Part shown: positions 26,178 through 35,613 of the stretch, piece after piece | Layout of the letters: every line of letters starts with the position of its first letter | Position numbering within the stretch: position 1 is the first letter of the stretch | The notes under the pieces: model-generated | The model's input: the letters and a program-made list of their open reading frames with translations, nothing else | Database searches by the model: none | What the model was told of the DNA's origin: nothing | Origin: Dyadobacter sp. LHD-138 | Lineage (GTDB): Bacteria; Bacteroidota; Bacteroidia; Cytophagales; Spirosomataceae | DNA length: 64,000 nt | Direction: 5' to 3' | NCBI RefSeq assembly: GCF_030929615.1 | Contig: NZ_JAVFVU010000012.1 | Location: forward strand, 162,126-226,125 | Position numbers and translations under genes: made by a program

Positions 26178-28025
26178 ATGTTTAAATCAAACCGTTTCTT
26201 TTTACCATTTATCGCCTGGGGTCTGGGAGTGATAGCGATGCAATCTGCTTTTGCACAGGCTATTCCTTTGGACGATCTCAGCGCATTCACCAACAAAGCC
26301 GGCAATTGGAAAATTGTGGGTGATGCCTCTGTCGACATTTCAAAAGTAAATGTTTTAAATACCAAATCGGGAAAAGGTGTATTGGCCTGTATTCACGAAA
26401 AAGGTAAATACGGCCAGGAATATGAGCTAGTATCGAATTTCAAACATGGAGATCTGGACCTTGAACTGGATTTCATGCTGACAAAAGAATCAAACTCCGG
26501 CATTTACCTTCAGGGTAATTATGAAGTACAACTTTTTGATAGCTGGGGTAAAAAATCGGCCAAATACAACGACAACGGTGGTATTTACGAACGTTGGGAC
26601 GATTCAAAACCACAAGGCGAAAAAGGCTACGAAGGTTATGCACCGCGTTTCAATGTTGCCAAGGCACCAGGTTTGTGGCAGAACATCAAGATTTCTTACC
26701 AGGCTCCCCGTTTTGACGCTGCCGGAAAGAAAATCGCAAACGCAGTATTCCTTAAAATTATCCTGAACGGTGTGCTGATTCACGAAAACGTGGAAGTAAG
26801 CGGCCCAACCCGTGGCGCACTGACAGCCGCAGATGTTGCCTCAGGACCACTTCGTATTCAGGGTGACCATGGCTCTTTGGCTATCAAAAACATTGTGATC
26901 AATAATTTTGACAAAAAGCCGGGAACGTTATCAGACCTTACTTACAAGACTTTTTACGGTAGTTTTGCTAAAAACGAAGATTTCTCAAAACAGACTGTCG
27001 CTGAAACCGGAAAGGCCAACGCGATCAGCTGGGAGATCCTGAAAGAAAACAATAACTACGCTTACGTTTACAACGGAAAATTCAATGCCCCAACCGAAGG
27101 TGAATATATCTTCAAGTTGCAGGCAGCTGGTAATGCTTATGTAAAAATTGATGGCCAGGATGTTTTACCGGCAGAATCAAAAAACAATAACATGTCCCGC
27201 ACTGGAAAAGTAACCCTAAAAGCAGGCGCACATGCGATCGAAGTACTGAACAGCAAAACTGAAGGTTATATGAGACCGAGTCTTGCACTTTGGGTTTCAG
27301 GCCCTGGTTTCAGAGAAATTTCTTTGAACACAGCGAGTTCAGTAACAGCAGGCGGCGGTGTTGACCCGATTCTGGTTACGGCTCCTACCAACACGGTGAT
27401 GCGTAGTTTCATGGATTTCAAAAAAACACCTGATGCAAAAAATGTGCGTATCGTACATGCAGTTTCAGTGGGAAGCCCTTCAAACCTTCATTACACGTAT
27501 GACCTTGAAAAAGGTGCGATATTGCAGGTATGGCGCGGCGAATTCCTTGATGCTACACCGATGTGGCACGAGCGCGGTGACGGATCTTCTCGTCCACGCG
27601 GCAGCGTAACGCTTTTAAACAATGAAATGTTCTTAGGAAAAACAAGCGGACAATCTGCCTGGACAGCCGATACAACGGGCAGCGGTTACCGTCCAAAAGG
27701 ATATGCTTTAGACGAAACTGACGCGCCAACTTTCAACTACATCGCATTCGGATCACCTGTTGCTGACCGTGTTTCGGTTGTTGACAACAAGTATTTCGTA
27801 CGTGAAGTGAAAGTAACAAACCCTGTTAAAGATCTAGTGGCAAGACTGGCAGAAGGTACTTCCATCGAAAAAGTTTCGGAAGGACTTTACGCAGTGAACA
27901 ACAAATCATACTTCATCCAGCTGACAGACAAATCAGTGAAACCAGAGATCAGAACGGTTAATGGTACACAGGAGCTGATCGTTCCGGTGAAAAATGGTGA
28001 AGTTAAATATGCCATCCTTTTCTAA
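26178..28025 (+). CDS. Secreted DUF1080 protein with PA14-like sugar-binding middle domain
   Basis: The 615-residue protein (signal peptide ending QSAFAQ) has three parts. First is a DUF1080 domain at about residues 25-245 (KESNSGIYLQGNYEVQLFDS, GPLRIQGDHGSLAIKNI). Second is a PA14-like module at about 250-385 (YVYNGKFNAPTEGEYIFKLQ, AYVKIDGQDVL, LKAGAHAIEVLNS). Third is a C-terminal domain of about 200 residues that I do not recognise. The ATG at 26178 directly precedes the signal peptide; a longer frame from 26073 would bury it. It lies between susD and the cytochrome c gene on the same strand and probably acts on the imported or surface-bound sugar. Confidence 0.85.
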   Translation: MFKSNRFFLPFIAWGLGVIAMQSAFAQAIPLDDLSAFTNKAGNWKIVGDASVDISKVNVLNTKSGKGVLACIHEKGKYGQEYELVSNFKHGDLDLELDFMLTKESNSGIYLQGNYEVQLFDSWGKKSAKYNDNGGIYERWDDSKPQGEKGYEGYAPRFNVAKAPGLWQNIKISYQAPRFDAAGKKIANAVFLKIILNGVLIHENVEVSGPTRGALTAADVASGPLRIQGDHGSLAIKNIVINNFDKKPGTLSDLTYKTFYGSFAKNEDFSKQTVAETGKANAISWEILKENNNYAYVYNGKFNAPTEGEYIFKLQAAGNAYVKIDGQDVLPAESKNNNMSRTGKVTLKAGAHAIEVLNSKTEGYMRPSLALWVSGPGFREISLNTASSVTAGGGVDPILVTAPTNTVMRSFMDFKKTPDAKNVRIVHAVSVGSPSNLHYTYDLEKGAILQVWRGEFLDATPMWHERGDGSSRPRGSVTLLNNEMFLGKTSGQSAWTADTTGSGYRPKGYALDETDAPTFNYIAFGSPVADRVSVVDNKYFVREVKVTNPVKDLVARLAEGTSIEKVSEGLYAVNNKSYFIQLTDKSVKPEIRTVNGTQELIVPVKNGEVKYAILF

Positions 28026-28037
28026 TCCAAAGTAACT

Positions 28038-28073
28038 CAAAGCTAAAAGCCAACCGCTTAAAGCTATAAGCTG
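28038..28073 (+). repeat. Short extragenic repeat of the AGCCAACCGCT type
   Basis: AAAGCTAAAAGCCAACCGCT and its continuation AAAGCTATAAGCTGA resemble the TAGCTAACCGCTAA units at 54931-55054. The repeat ends a few bases before the start of the cytochrome c gene and so forms part of its leader. Confidence 0.45.
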
Positions 28074-28083
28074 ATATATAACA

Positions 28084-30030
28084 ATGAAAAAAATTGCTCA
28101 GATAGCATTAATCATTTTGGCGGCTCTACCGATGGTAAAAGCTCAGGAATCGCCGAAAGAAGAAGATTTTTACAAGATCATCACCCCGCCGATCCCAGAA
28201 GGGATTGTATTGGAAGTGGGTGGTCTGACGGCTTTGCCTAACGGATCTTTGGGAATTTCAACACGCCGCGGAGATGTGTGGATCGTTGATAACCCAACCA
28301 GCCGTACGCCTTATTTCAGAAAATTTGCAACGGGTCTTCACGAGATCCTTGGGCTTGCCTACAAAGACGGTGTTTTGTATTGCGCGCAGCGTGGTGAGCT
28401 TACCAAGCTGATCGACAAAAACGGTGACGGCAAAGCAGATGTGTATGAAACGGTATATGCCTGGCCATTGTCGGGTCATTATCACGAATATTCTTTCGGC
28501 CCAAAAGTGGCGCCGGACGGAAGCTTTTTCGTGAGTGGAAACGTTGCTTTTGGTGACGAAGAATGGTGGAGAGGCGAAAGCCGCGTACCAGGTCGTGGAT
28601 GGATTTTCCGTATCACGCCAGATGGAAAGTTTGAACCTTATGCAACGGGTGTTCGCTCCCCTGCCGGTATCAGCATGATCTCGGGAGAACTTTGGTATAC
28701 CGACAACCAGGGTGACTGGATGGGTACAGGTGGAATTTTCCCTGTGAAAAAAGGTGGTTTCATGGGTCACCCGGCGGGTTTGAAATGGGCTGAATTGCCT
28801 AATTCTCCTGTTAAACTTACAGAAAAACAATTCTTCGCTGAGCGTGATAACCGCCAGGAAAGAAATGCTAACGACCGTGCGATCAAACCTGAAAACACGC
28901 GTAACGAAACACCTCAGTTCCTTTACCAGTTGAAAGAAAAGTATAACATGGTACAGCTTCCGGCTGTATGGCTTCCATACGGTGTGCACGGTGTTTCGAC
29001 TTCTGAATTGATCAAAGACGAAACAAACGGCGCTTTCGGACCTTTCACAGGCCAGGTGTTCGTGGGTGACCAGGGACAGAGTAACATCATGCGTGTGGTT
29101 CTTGAAAAAGTAAAAGGTGAGTATCAGGGTGCTTCTATTGGGTTCCGCAGCGGGTTCCAGTCGGGTGTTTTGCGTATGGCTTTTGACAAAGATGGTTCTC
29201 TTTTCGTAGGTGAAACAAACCGCGGATGGGGTTCGGCTGGTGATGCGAACCAGGGCTTGCAGCGTTTGGTTTGGAATGGTAAAATGCCATTTGAAATGTA
29301 TACCGTTAAGGCGCAGCCTGATGGTTTTGAAATCGAATTTACTTTGCCAGTTGACCGCAAATCAGCGGAAGATCTTGATTCTTACAAAGTGAGCAGCTAC
29401 CTGTACAAGCACTTTCCTGTATACGGAAGTCCTCCGATCGATACGCAAGACGTGACTGTAAAAGGTGTGAAAGTATCAGAAGATGGTAAAAAAGTAAGAG
29501 TGGTATTGGAAGGCATGCGTCAGTATTATGTACACAAAATCCAATTGGACGGTGTGCGCGCGGCTGGAAACTACTGGTCACTGGTTCACCCGGATGCTTA
29601 TTACACGTTGAACAATATTCCTGACGGCGAGAAAATGAAAGTTTCAGACCTGAAAACGACAAGATCAGGAAACGTTAAAGCGGTTGAAACTGCGCCGATA
29701 AAAGAGCACGTTTCTCCGGATGGAAAAGGTAAAACACCTGCATCTTCCAAAACGGCGGCGGCTTCAAAAGCTCCAACATGGGAAGAAGTAAAGCCATTGC
29801 TTGCTAAAAATACATGTTTGGCTTGCCATACCACGGATAAAAAAGTAGTAGGACCAAGTTATGTTGATGTTGCAAAACGTAAATACAGCAACGAAAAAAT
29901 CGTTGAGCTGATCTACGCGCCAAAGCCAGAAAACTGGCCTGATTATGCAACACCGATGCCTCCAATGCCACAGGTACCTAAGGCAGAAGCAGTGAAAATT
30001 GCTGCCTGGATTAATTCATTGGCAAAGTAA
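28084..30030 (+). CDS. Secreted beta-propeller oxidoreductase fused to cytochrome c
   Basis: The 648-residue exported protein has a glucose/sorbosone-dehydrogenase-like beta-propeller at about residues 25-420 (GLTALPNGSLGISTRRGDVW, GLAYKDGVLYCAQRGELTKL, VRSPAGISMISGELWYTDNQ). A Pro/Lys/Ala linker follows, then a small cytochrome c domain with the haem motif CLACH (Cys578, Cys581, His582) and a likely Met ligand in YATPMPPMPQ. The fusion suggests electrons from a sugar oxidation pass to the haem and on to respiration. It follows the DUF1080 gene by 58 bases, and a joint role in sugar oxidation and cleavage is an inference. A strong terminator follows. Confidence 0.85.
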   Translation: MKKIAQIALIILAALPMVKAQESPKEEDFYKIITPPIPEGIVLEVGGLTALPNGSLGISTRRGDVWIVDNPTSRTPYFRKFATGLHEILGLAYKDGVLYCAQRGELTKLIDKNGDGKADVYETVYAWPLSGHYHEYSFGPKVAPDGSFFVSGNVAFGDEEWWRGESRVPGRGWIFRITPDGKFEPYATGVRSPAGISMISGELWYTDNQGDWMGTGGIFPVKKGGFMGHPAGLKWAELPNSPVKLTEKQFFAERDNRQERNANDRAIKPENTRNETPQFLYQLKEKYNMVQLPAVWLPYGVHGVSTSELIKDETNGAFGPFTGQVFVGDQGQSNIMRVVLEKVKGEYQGASIGFRSGFQSGVLRMAFDKDGSLFVGETNRGWGSAGDANQGLQRLVWNGKMPFEMYTVKAQPDGFEIEFTLPVDRKSAEDLDSYKVSSYLYKHFPVYGSPPIDTQDVTVKGVKVSEDGKKVRVVLEGMRQYYVHKIQLDGVRAAGNYWSLVHPDAYYTLNNIPDGEKMKVSDLKTTRSGNVKAVETAPIKEHVSPDGKGKTPASSKTAAASKAPTWEEVKPLLAKNTCLACHTTDKKVVGPSYVDVAKRKYSNEKIVELIYAPKPENWPDYATPMPPMPQVPKAEAVKIAAWINSLAK

Positions 30031-30053
30031 TTTGCTCAGAAATTAAGAAAAGT

Positions 30054-30095
30054 AAAAAGCAGGCCGCTTCCATACCGGAAGTGGCCTGCTTTTTT
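30054..30095 (+). terminator. Rho-independent terminator ending the sugar utilisation operon
   Basis: AAAAAGCAGGCCGCTTCC pairs with GGAAGTGGCCTGCTTTTT over a 5-base loop, followed by T residues. Confidence 0.9.
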
Positions 30096-30235
30096 GTGCA
30101 CCAATTGACATTTACCAAAAGTAAAACATGGGGGTTATCGCAGCAATCTTCGCGCCTACCGGCCACGGGTTTTACAAAAAGTAAACGTTTTTTTTGCAAA
30201 ATTGCGTTATTATCTAATAATCACTGTTTTTCAAT

Positions 30236-32788
30236 ATGTCCTCTTTACGGAACCGTTCCATTTTAAAGTCTGTCAAAGGCAAAGTGCTGCTGGGATTTCT
30301 GGTTGCCTTTGTTGCTTTGGCGTCTTCGTGGGTGATCAGTAAAGTTGCGTTTGAGAATATGCTGGACAAACTGGAAGAACTTTCCACACCGAGTGAAAAA
30401 CTCAGGATCGTAAATAAGGTTTTCAAAGATATTCTTCAGTTGGATCAATTGCAGAATGCCCGGCCATCTCCCGAAAAACAGGATTCCATTAAACAGCAGT
30501 TTTTCTACCAGTCGGCACAGCTGCAAACGACTTTGGACACGCTGAGTTTTTTCTGCCGGGACAGCAAATTACAGGTCAGCAGGATCGACTCGATGAAAAT
30601 CCTGCTTATGGCACGCGATAGTATTTACAGCGATTATGTACAGGTCCGCTCCAAACTGGTCAACAACAAAGCGTTTTCAGATGAAGTCCATTCGATATCC
30701 GGTTTGATCACAACCAAAAAGAGAGCAAAACCGGACAGTACCATCATTACCACGGAAAGAAGGACCACTACTACCACCGTGTATACCGAGACACCCGATT
30801 CAGCCGTACCGACGGGCGAGAAGAAAGGATTTTTCAATCGTGTTTTTGGGTCTAAAAAGAATAAAGCGCCCATAGCTGTACCAGCGCCAAAGATTGTCCG
30901 GAAAGAAGAGATCACCTCACACATCGACACGCTTTCGGTCGCACGGGAAGACAGTGTCATAGAAAAAGTGGGCGTGGCTGTACAGGCGATTGAAAAGTCC
31001 CAGCGGATGCGGACCGATAAGTTCGTAAACCGCGAGCAGGAGCTGACAAACGCGGGTAATGCCCTCGTGGGACAGCTCAGAGGTGTCATGCAGGAGGTTC
31101 AGGAAGAAGTCGTTCGCCAGGTCAGTACGGATGGTTTGCAGGCGCAAAATATGGTTGGAAAAAGTATAAACCGGATCGAATATGTCATGATCGGTTTCTT
31201 CTTCCTAACCGCTTTGCTTGCTTATTTTATTTTTACCGACATCACAAAAAGCAATAAATACCGCTACGAACTAGAAGAGGCAAAAGAAGAAGCCGAATAC
31301 CACAGCATGGCCAAACAGCGTTTTTTATCAAACATGAGCCATGAGATCCGGACGCCGCTGCAATCCATTATCGGATATACAGAAGCCCTGAAAAAAGATG
31401 AGATGCCCAAAAAAGAAGATCTGGAAACGCTCCATTCGGCTTCTGAACATTTGCTTTATCTTGTCAACGAGGTGCTGGATTACAGCCGGATTATTTCCGA
31501 TCAGTTCACTTTCGAAGAACGGACTTTTGCGATTACACCGTTACTCGTGGAAGTTGTGAAAATGCTACGCCCAACGGCCTCATCCAAGTCATTGACCTTA
31601 ACACTTGAAAACAGTTTAAATTCTGATCTGTATCTCAAAGGAGATCCCTTCCGCCTGAGACAGATTTTATACAACCTGTTAACCAACGCCATCAAATTTA
31701 CCGATAGCGGCGAGGTTATCCTCCGTACCGACGGTGTTATGACCGGCAATGCTATGCGGGTACAATTTGAAATAAAAGATACCGGAATTGGCCTCTCCAG
31801 CGAACAAATGCACCGGGTTTTCAATCAGTTTGAACAGGCAGATCCATCGATTGCGCGCCGGTTTGGCGGAACCGGCCTGGGTTTGAGCATCGTAAAAGCC
31901 TTGATCGATGGTATGGGCGGCAACATTGCCGTATCCAGTGAGCTGGACAAGGGAACGACTTTTAAAGTGGACCTGAACTTTGAAAAATCAGAAGCTCCGC
32001 TAAACCAGACCGACGAATTAAAGGATAAGCAATACCACATCAAAGGCAAGATATGGCTGGTGGATGACGATGCCTTTATCCTGAAATGGTGTGCGTCCAT
32101 CCTGGCATCACACAATATCCCGCACCATAGTTTCTCCTCAGCCGAAGAGGTGTTGAACACGGAATGGGACGGCCAGGTTACCGTCGTGCTGACCGATATG
32201 CGGATGCCTGGCATGAATGGAGGCGAACTCTGCAAGCGTCTGCGCAAAACAGTCCCGGCCTTCGTTAAGATTTATGTTTTAACCGCACAGGCATTGCCGG
32301 AAGAGCAGGTTAAACTAATGGGAATGGGCTTTGACGGCATATTGATGAAACCTTTTCACTCCTATGAGTTAATGGATCTGCTGCAATCCACTTCCGACAA
32401 CCTGCCGCTGGCTGAAAAACCATTGCAAGCCCCTGTTCTGTCAGACGAGCCGGATCTCAGTTCTCTTCAGGAAATGACTTTTGGCGATGAGGCGCTTTTG
32501 AAAGAAATACTGGAACAGTTTGTGAAAGATACCCGCCATGATCTCGATCGGTTAAGGCAGGATATTGTTGAGCGCAATGAGGAAAATAAACCGGAGGTTG
32601 TACATAAGTTATCCGGCAGAATCGGACAAATAGGCGCCTCGGCCCTCTCGGCAAGATTCAGGAAATTTGAAATTTCACTTCGTGAAGATGCGGACAGTAT
32701 TTCCGCAGAAGAATTGGAATCTGCCATATGGCAGGCAGATTCCCTGATAGACCACATCGAAGGAAAAATCCTTTCTTACTCGATCTGA
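30236..32788 (+). CDS. Hybrid sensor histidine kinase with receiver and HPt domains
   Basis: The 850-residue protein has a membrane segment near residue 20 (LLGFLVAFVALASSWVISK), a periplasmic region of about 270 residues and a second segment (VMIGFFFLTALLAYFIF). The cytoplasmic part has HisKA (FLSNMSHEIRTPLQSIIGY, His369), HATPase_c (LLTNAIKFTDSGEV, GLSIVKALIDGMGG), a receiver (VVLTDMRMPG, Asp654) and an HPt domain (VVHKLSGRIGQIGA, His790). The HPt can hand phosphate to a separate response regulator, most plausibly the sigma-54 activator encoded on the opposite strand, whose 3' end overlaps this gene by 13 bp. The signal sensed is unknown; no known periplasmic sensor fold is recognised. Confidence 0.93.
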   Translation: MSSLRNRSILKSVKGKVLLGFLVAFVALASSWVISKVAFENMLDKLEELSTPSEKLRIVNKVFKDILQLDQLQNARPSPEKQDSIKQQFFYQSAQLQTTLDTLSFFCRDSKLQVSRIDSMKILLMARDSIYSDYVQVRSKLVNNKAFSDEVHSISGLITTKKRAKPDSTIITTERRTTTTTVYTETPDSAVPTGEKKGFFNRVFGSKKNKAPIAVPAPKIVRKEEITSHIDTLSVAREDSVIEKVGVAVQAIEKSQRMRTDKFVNREQELTNAGNALVGQLRGVMQEVQEEVVRQVSTDGLQAQNMVGKSINRIEYVMIGFFFLTALLAYFIFTDITKSNKYRYELEEAKEEAEYHSMAKQRFLSNMSHEIRTPLQSIIGYTEALKKDEMPKKEDLETLHSASEHLLYLVNEVLDYSRIISDQFTFEERTFAITPLLVEVVKMLRPTASSKSLTLTLENSLNSDLYLKGDPFRLRQILYNLLTNAIKFTDSGEVILRTDGVMTGNAMRVQFEIKDTGIGLSSEQMHRVFNQFEQADPSIARRFGGTGLGLSIVKALIDGMGGNIAVSSELDKGTTFKVDLNFEKSEAPLNQTDELKDKQYHIKGKIWLVDDDAFILKWCASILASHNIPHHSFSSAEEVLNTEWDGQVTVVLTDMRMPGMNGGELCKRLRKTVPAFVKIYVLTAQALPEEQVKLMGMGFDGILMKPFHSYELMDLLQSTSDNLPLAEKPLQAPVLSDEPDLSSLQEMTFGDEALLKEILEQFVKDTRHDLDRLRQDIVERNEENKPEVVHKLSGRIGQIGASALSARFRKFEISLREDADSISAEELESAIWQADSLIDHIEGKILSYSI

Positions 32789-34140
32789 TACTTTTCTATT
32801 TTGTAATAAAGCGTTTTGCGATCGATATTGAGGAGTTTCGCCGCTTTACTTTTGTTGTAACGCACATCCTGCAACACCTTTTCGATCATCTCTTTTTCGT
32901 GCGTTTCCTGCAATAGTTTCAGGTCAGATCCACCCGCGACCGGTTTGGCAGAAACCGTTTCCATGGTCGTGATCATTTCCTGCGGTAAAGCTTTCAAATC
33001 CGCTGTTTCTTCTTTTGAAAGCAAAACCAGTCGTTTGATCACGTTATTCAATTCACGAAGATTCCCCGGCCAGTCGTATTTCAGGAAAATATCCATCACC
33101 TCATTCGAAAGCTCCCGAACATTTTTCTCCAGTTCCTGATTAGCCTTATCGATAAAATGCTGAATAAAAACGCCCAGGTCCTCTCCCCTTTCCCGAAGCG
33201 CCGGAACCTGAATCTTGAATTCGTTCAGACGATGGTATAAATCCTCCCTGAAATCACCGCTTGACGAGATCGTTAAAAGATCCTCGTTCGTTGCCGCGAT
33301 CAGTCTCACGTCCACTTTTACAGGCTGCGTACTACCAATGGGAACCACAATTCTTTCCTGCAGGGCACGCAGCAACTTGATCTGAACGTCATAACCAAGG
33401 TTACCGATTTCATCCAGAAACAAAGTCCCGCCATCAGCCGCTTCAAACTGCCCGATCTTATCTGCCAAAGCGCCTGTAAACGCACCTTTTTTATGTCCGA
33501 AAAGCTCGCTTGCAGCCAGATCTTTGGACAAGGAACCGCAGTCAATCGCGACAAAAGGACCGTCACCACGCTTGCTTAATCTGTGAATGGACTTGGCAAC
33601 GTGTTCTTTCCCCGTTCCGCTTTCCCCCTGAATGATCACAGACATATCCGTCGGCGCCACCAACCGGACGTATTCATAAAGTTGTTTGGATATTTTACTA
33701 TTGCCTTCTATAAATTCCAGCGATTGTTTTTCCGGTTTTTTTGTCGTTTTCACTGAAACAGCAGTCTTTCTGTTCAATGCCTCTTTCAAAACCATCAGCA
33801 GTTCCTCGGGGTTGACCGGTTTTGTAATATAGTCAAAAGCGCCGCTTTGCATGGCGTTCACAGCCGTTCTGATATCATTAAAACTGGTCATGATCAGTGC
33901 AGGCGTACGATTTCCTTCTTCGCGCAACAATTTTAAAAGATCGAGAGAATTTCCATCCGGAAGACGATAATCCAGCATAAGTACTGCGTAATCATCTGGT
34001 GCGCCAGCTTTCGTACGAATAGCTTCTTTTGCACCGGCAATTGTTGAACAAACCTGTACTTCATGTCCATGTTTACCAAGGAAGTTACTCAGTAATTTGG
34101 AGAATGTAGTATCGTCTTCAACAAGCAGCAAATGAGCCAT
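32776..34140 (-). CDS. NtrC-type sigma-54-dependent response regulator
   Basis: The 454-residue protein has an N-terminal receiver ([11 protein letters not shown], Asp57), a sigma-54 AAA+ domain with Walker A GESGTGKE (172-179), the sigma-54-contacting GAFTGA loop (219-224), Walker [12 protein letters not shown] and the arginine-finger region [12 protein letters not shown]. The C-terminal Fis-type helix-turn-helix reads [20 protein letters not shown]. It activates sigma-54 promoters when phosphorylated. It converges with the hybrid kinase gene, and the two stop codons overlap by 13 bp, so their mRNAs are antisense at the ends. Partnership with that kinase is likely but inferred. Confidence 0.95.
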   Translation of the reverse strand: MAHLLLVEDDTTFSKLLSNFLGKHGHEVQVCSTIAGAKEAIRTKAGAPDDYAVLMLDYRLPDGNSLDLLKLLREEGNRTPALIMTSFNDIRTAVNAMQSGAFDYITKPVNPEELLMVLKEALNRKTAVSVKTTKKPEKQSLEFIEGNSKISKQLYEYVRLVAPTDMSVIIQGESGTGKEHVAKSIHRLSKRGDGPFVAIDCGSLSKDLAASELFGHKKGAFTGALADKIGQFEAADGGTLFLDEIGNLGYDVQIKLLRALQERIVVPIGSTQPVKVDVRLIAATNEDLLTISSSGDFREDLYHRLNEFKIQVPALRERGEDLGVFIQHFIDKANQELEKNVRELSNEVMDIFLKYDWPGNLRELNNVIKRLVLLSKEETADLKALPQEMITTMETVSAKPVAGGSDLKLLQETHEKEMIEKVLQDVRYNKSKAAKLLNIDRKTLYYKIEKYQIE

Positions 34141-34211
34141 ATGGGCAATATAAATTAGTGATTAAAAATATTCTTTACTTAACGATTTACCAGAATGTAA
34201 AATTGCAAAAA

Positions 34212-34255
34212 TTAACGCCAAAAAGCCGGAGAAATCTCCGGCTTTTTGGCGTTAA
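34212..34255 (-). terminator. Long perfect hairpin terminator after the PepSY-like gene
   Basis: A 21-bp perfect inverted repeat (TTAACGCCAAAAAGCCGGAG and complement) with a minimal loop carries T-runs in both directions. It ends the leftward small gene at 34271. Confidence 0.85.
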
Positions 34256-34270
34256 TTCATTTATGCGCTC

Positions 34271-34576
34271 CTATTCTACTTTTCTGCCGTCCTTGTTAAG
34301 GTTAATTTTTGTCGTTTCGCTGCCATTTTTCAGCGAAATTTCAAAATACTGTGTCTTATCCTCCTTCGTAATTAAAAACGCCTCCGTAATATCCCAGCCT
34401 GCGTACACGCCACTCGCAAGTGCTGTTTTTATTGGCTGCGGTAAATCCTCCGGCCTCACAGACACCTTTTCTTGTACTATAAATTCTACAATCGATAAAA
34501 GATTCATAGTACTGGCCTGGACAGAACCGAACGACAATGCCGTGCACGCTATGGCCGATATGATTAGTTTTTTCAT
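34271..34576 (-). CDS. Small secreted PepSY-like protein
   Basis: The 101-residue protein has a signal peptide ending VQAS and a short domain with the pattern EDLPQPIKTALASGVYAGWD, then TEAFLITKEDKTQYFEISLK. This is the layout of small PepSY-like (beta-lactamase-inhibitor-like) periplasmic proteins common in Bacteroidota. These are thought to bind peptides or metals; no enzyme activity is expected. It lies 130 bases upstream of the sigma-54 regulator gene on the same strand, separated by a strong terminator, so it has its own transcript. Confidence 0.7.
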   Translation of the reverse strand: MKKLIISAIACTALSFGSVQASTMNLLSIVEFIVQEKVSVRPEDLPQPIKTALASGVYAGWDITEAFLITKEDKTQYFEISLKNGSETTKINLNKDGRKVE

Positions 34577-34883
34577 AATCTCGTTACTATTAAGTTATTG
34601 ATAATCACTCTATTTTTTTATAAAAATTAAAATGTGTCACAAAAAAGGCACCATGAATTTAATAAAAATTAAAACACTATATATCAACCCATTATGAATA
34701 CAGATCGAACAATAAATGGAGTTAATCTGCGGAATTTATCCACACTTTGACCAAAAAAATATCGCCTATTGAAAGCATATATCGTCAGCAATCATTCTGA
34801 ATTTCAAGATAATAGGATAAAAGTATATTGAAATTAATTTATATTTTTTTCTATACACTGGTTATATAATTCCAAAAAATCTA

Positions 34884-35077
34884 TATATTTACACCGAAGT
34901 TTTTAGGATATCAATTGTAGAATAAATATTACTTACTGATTAATCGTTTAACAAAAACACCAAACGCTGTAATAGTATCATTTTTTACAAAAATATTATA
35001 AAACACCTTTACTCAACGTTATAAAAGTTTTTTAGTAGTAAAAAAGGAAAGCATATCGAGACGGCTTTCCTTTTTTT
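34884..35077 (+). ncRNA. Candidate small RNA with its own promoter and terminator
   Basis: TATATTTA (34884-34891) is one base off the TAnnTTTG -7 consensus. About 150 bases downstream AAAAAAGGAAAGC pairs with GCTTTCC followed by seven Ts, a textbook terminator with no gene in front of it. No ORF of note lies between. The call is tentative. Confidence 0.3.
35040..35077 (+). terminator. Orphan Rho-independent terminator
   Basis: The stem GGAAAGC/GCTTTCC is extended by A/T pairs and followed by seven Ts. No coding gene ends just before it on the plus strand. Confidence 0.75.
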
Positions 35078-35345
35078 ATTTGTCGTTGCAATCACAGCTT
35101 TGCCCTTCAAATTCCGCATAGAAATCTTCACAAAATAAAAATTTTACCCATTTACATTCATCCTGTATAATTACTACCGCTACCGTTAAATAAGTTTTTC
35201 TAATAGATTGAAATAATTCTATACAAATAAGGCAACTGGGTTTTATTTATCATAGAAAATTTACTATGTTTATACTAGTAATAGTTGTTGCGTAGTTCTG
35301 ATTTAATTCATTTTTGCATTTTTTCACGATTCGAAGAAACTGAAT

Positions 35346-35450
35346 ATGAGTCATTTCCCACTTCGTAGCACTCTAAAAACAACGGTAATTGCTATTAAAT
35401 TCGTTTTAATGGTCATTTGCTTTTTTTGCAGTTTCGCCCTAACCTATTGA
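35346..35450 (+). CDS. Possible small membrane peptide (34 aa)
   Basis: This ATG frame encodes 34 residues with one hydrophobic helix (VIAIKFVLMVICFFCSFALT) after a basic start. It lies in the gene-poor region about 500 bases before the adhesin. Hydrophobic frames arise easily in AT-rich DNA, so it is only a candidate. Confidence 0.25.
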   Translation: MSHFPLRSTLKTTVIAIKFVLMVICFFCSFALTY

Positions 35451-35496
35451 AATAAAGGGCAAAACATATATTTCTCACCATATATAGTACGCTTTT

Positions 35497-35613
35497 ATGA
35501 AAAACACACCACTAATTCCCTCTGTTTCCAGAGGTACCACAGGACCTGAATTTGAACCGGTCCATAGTATTCCGGCTACCTTATACCTCTACTGTTCTCC
35601 ACCGCCACAATAA
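35497..35613 (+). CDS. Possible small peptide (38 aa)
   Basis: The ATG frame encodes 38 residues, starting MKNTPLIPSVSRGTTG and ending YLYCSPPPQ. It is less AT-rich than the surrounding DNA, which is mildly in favour of coding. No homologue is recognised, and a peptide pheromone or leader role would be speculation. Confidence 0.25.
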   Translation: MKNTPLIPSVSRGTTGPEFEPVHSIPATLYLYCSPPPQ

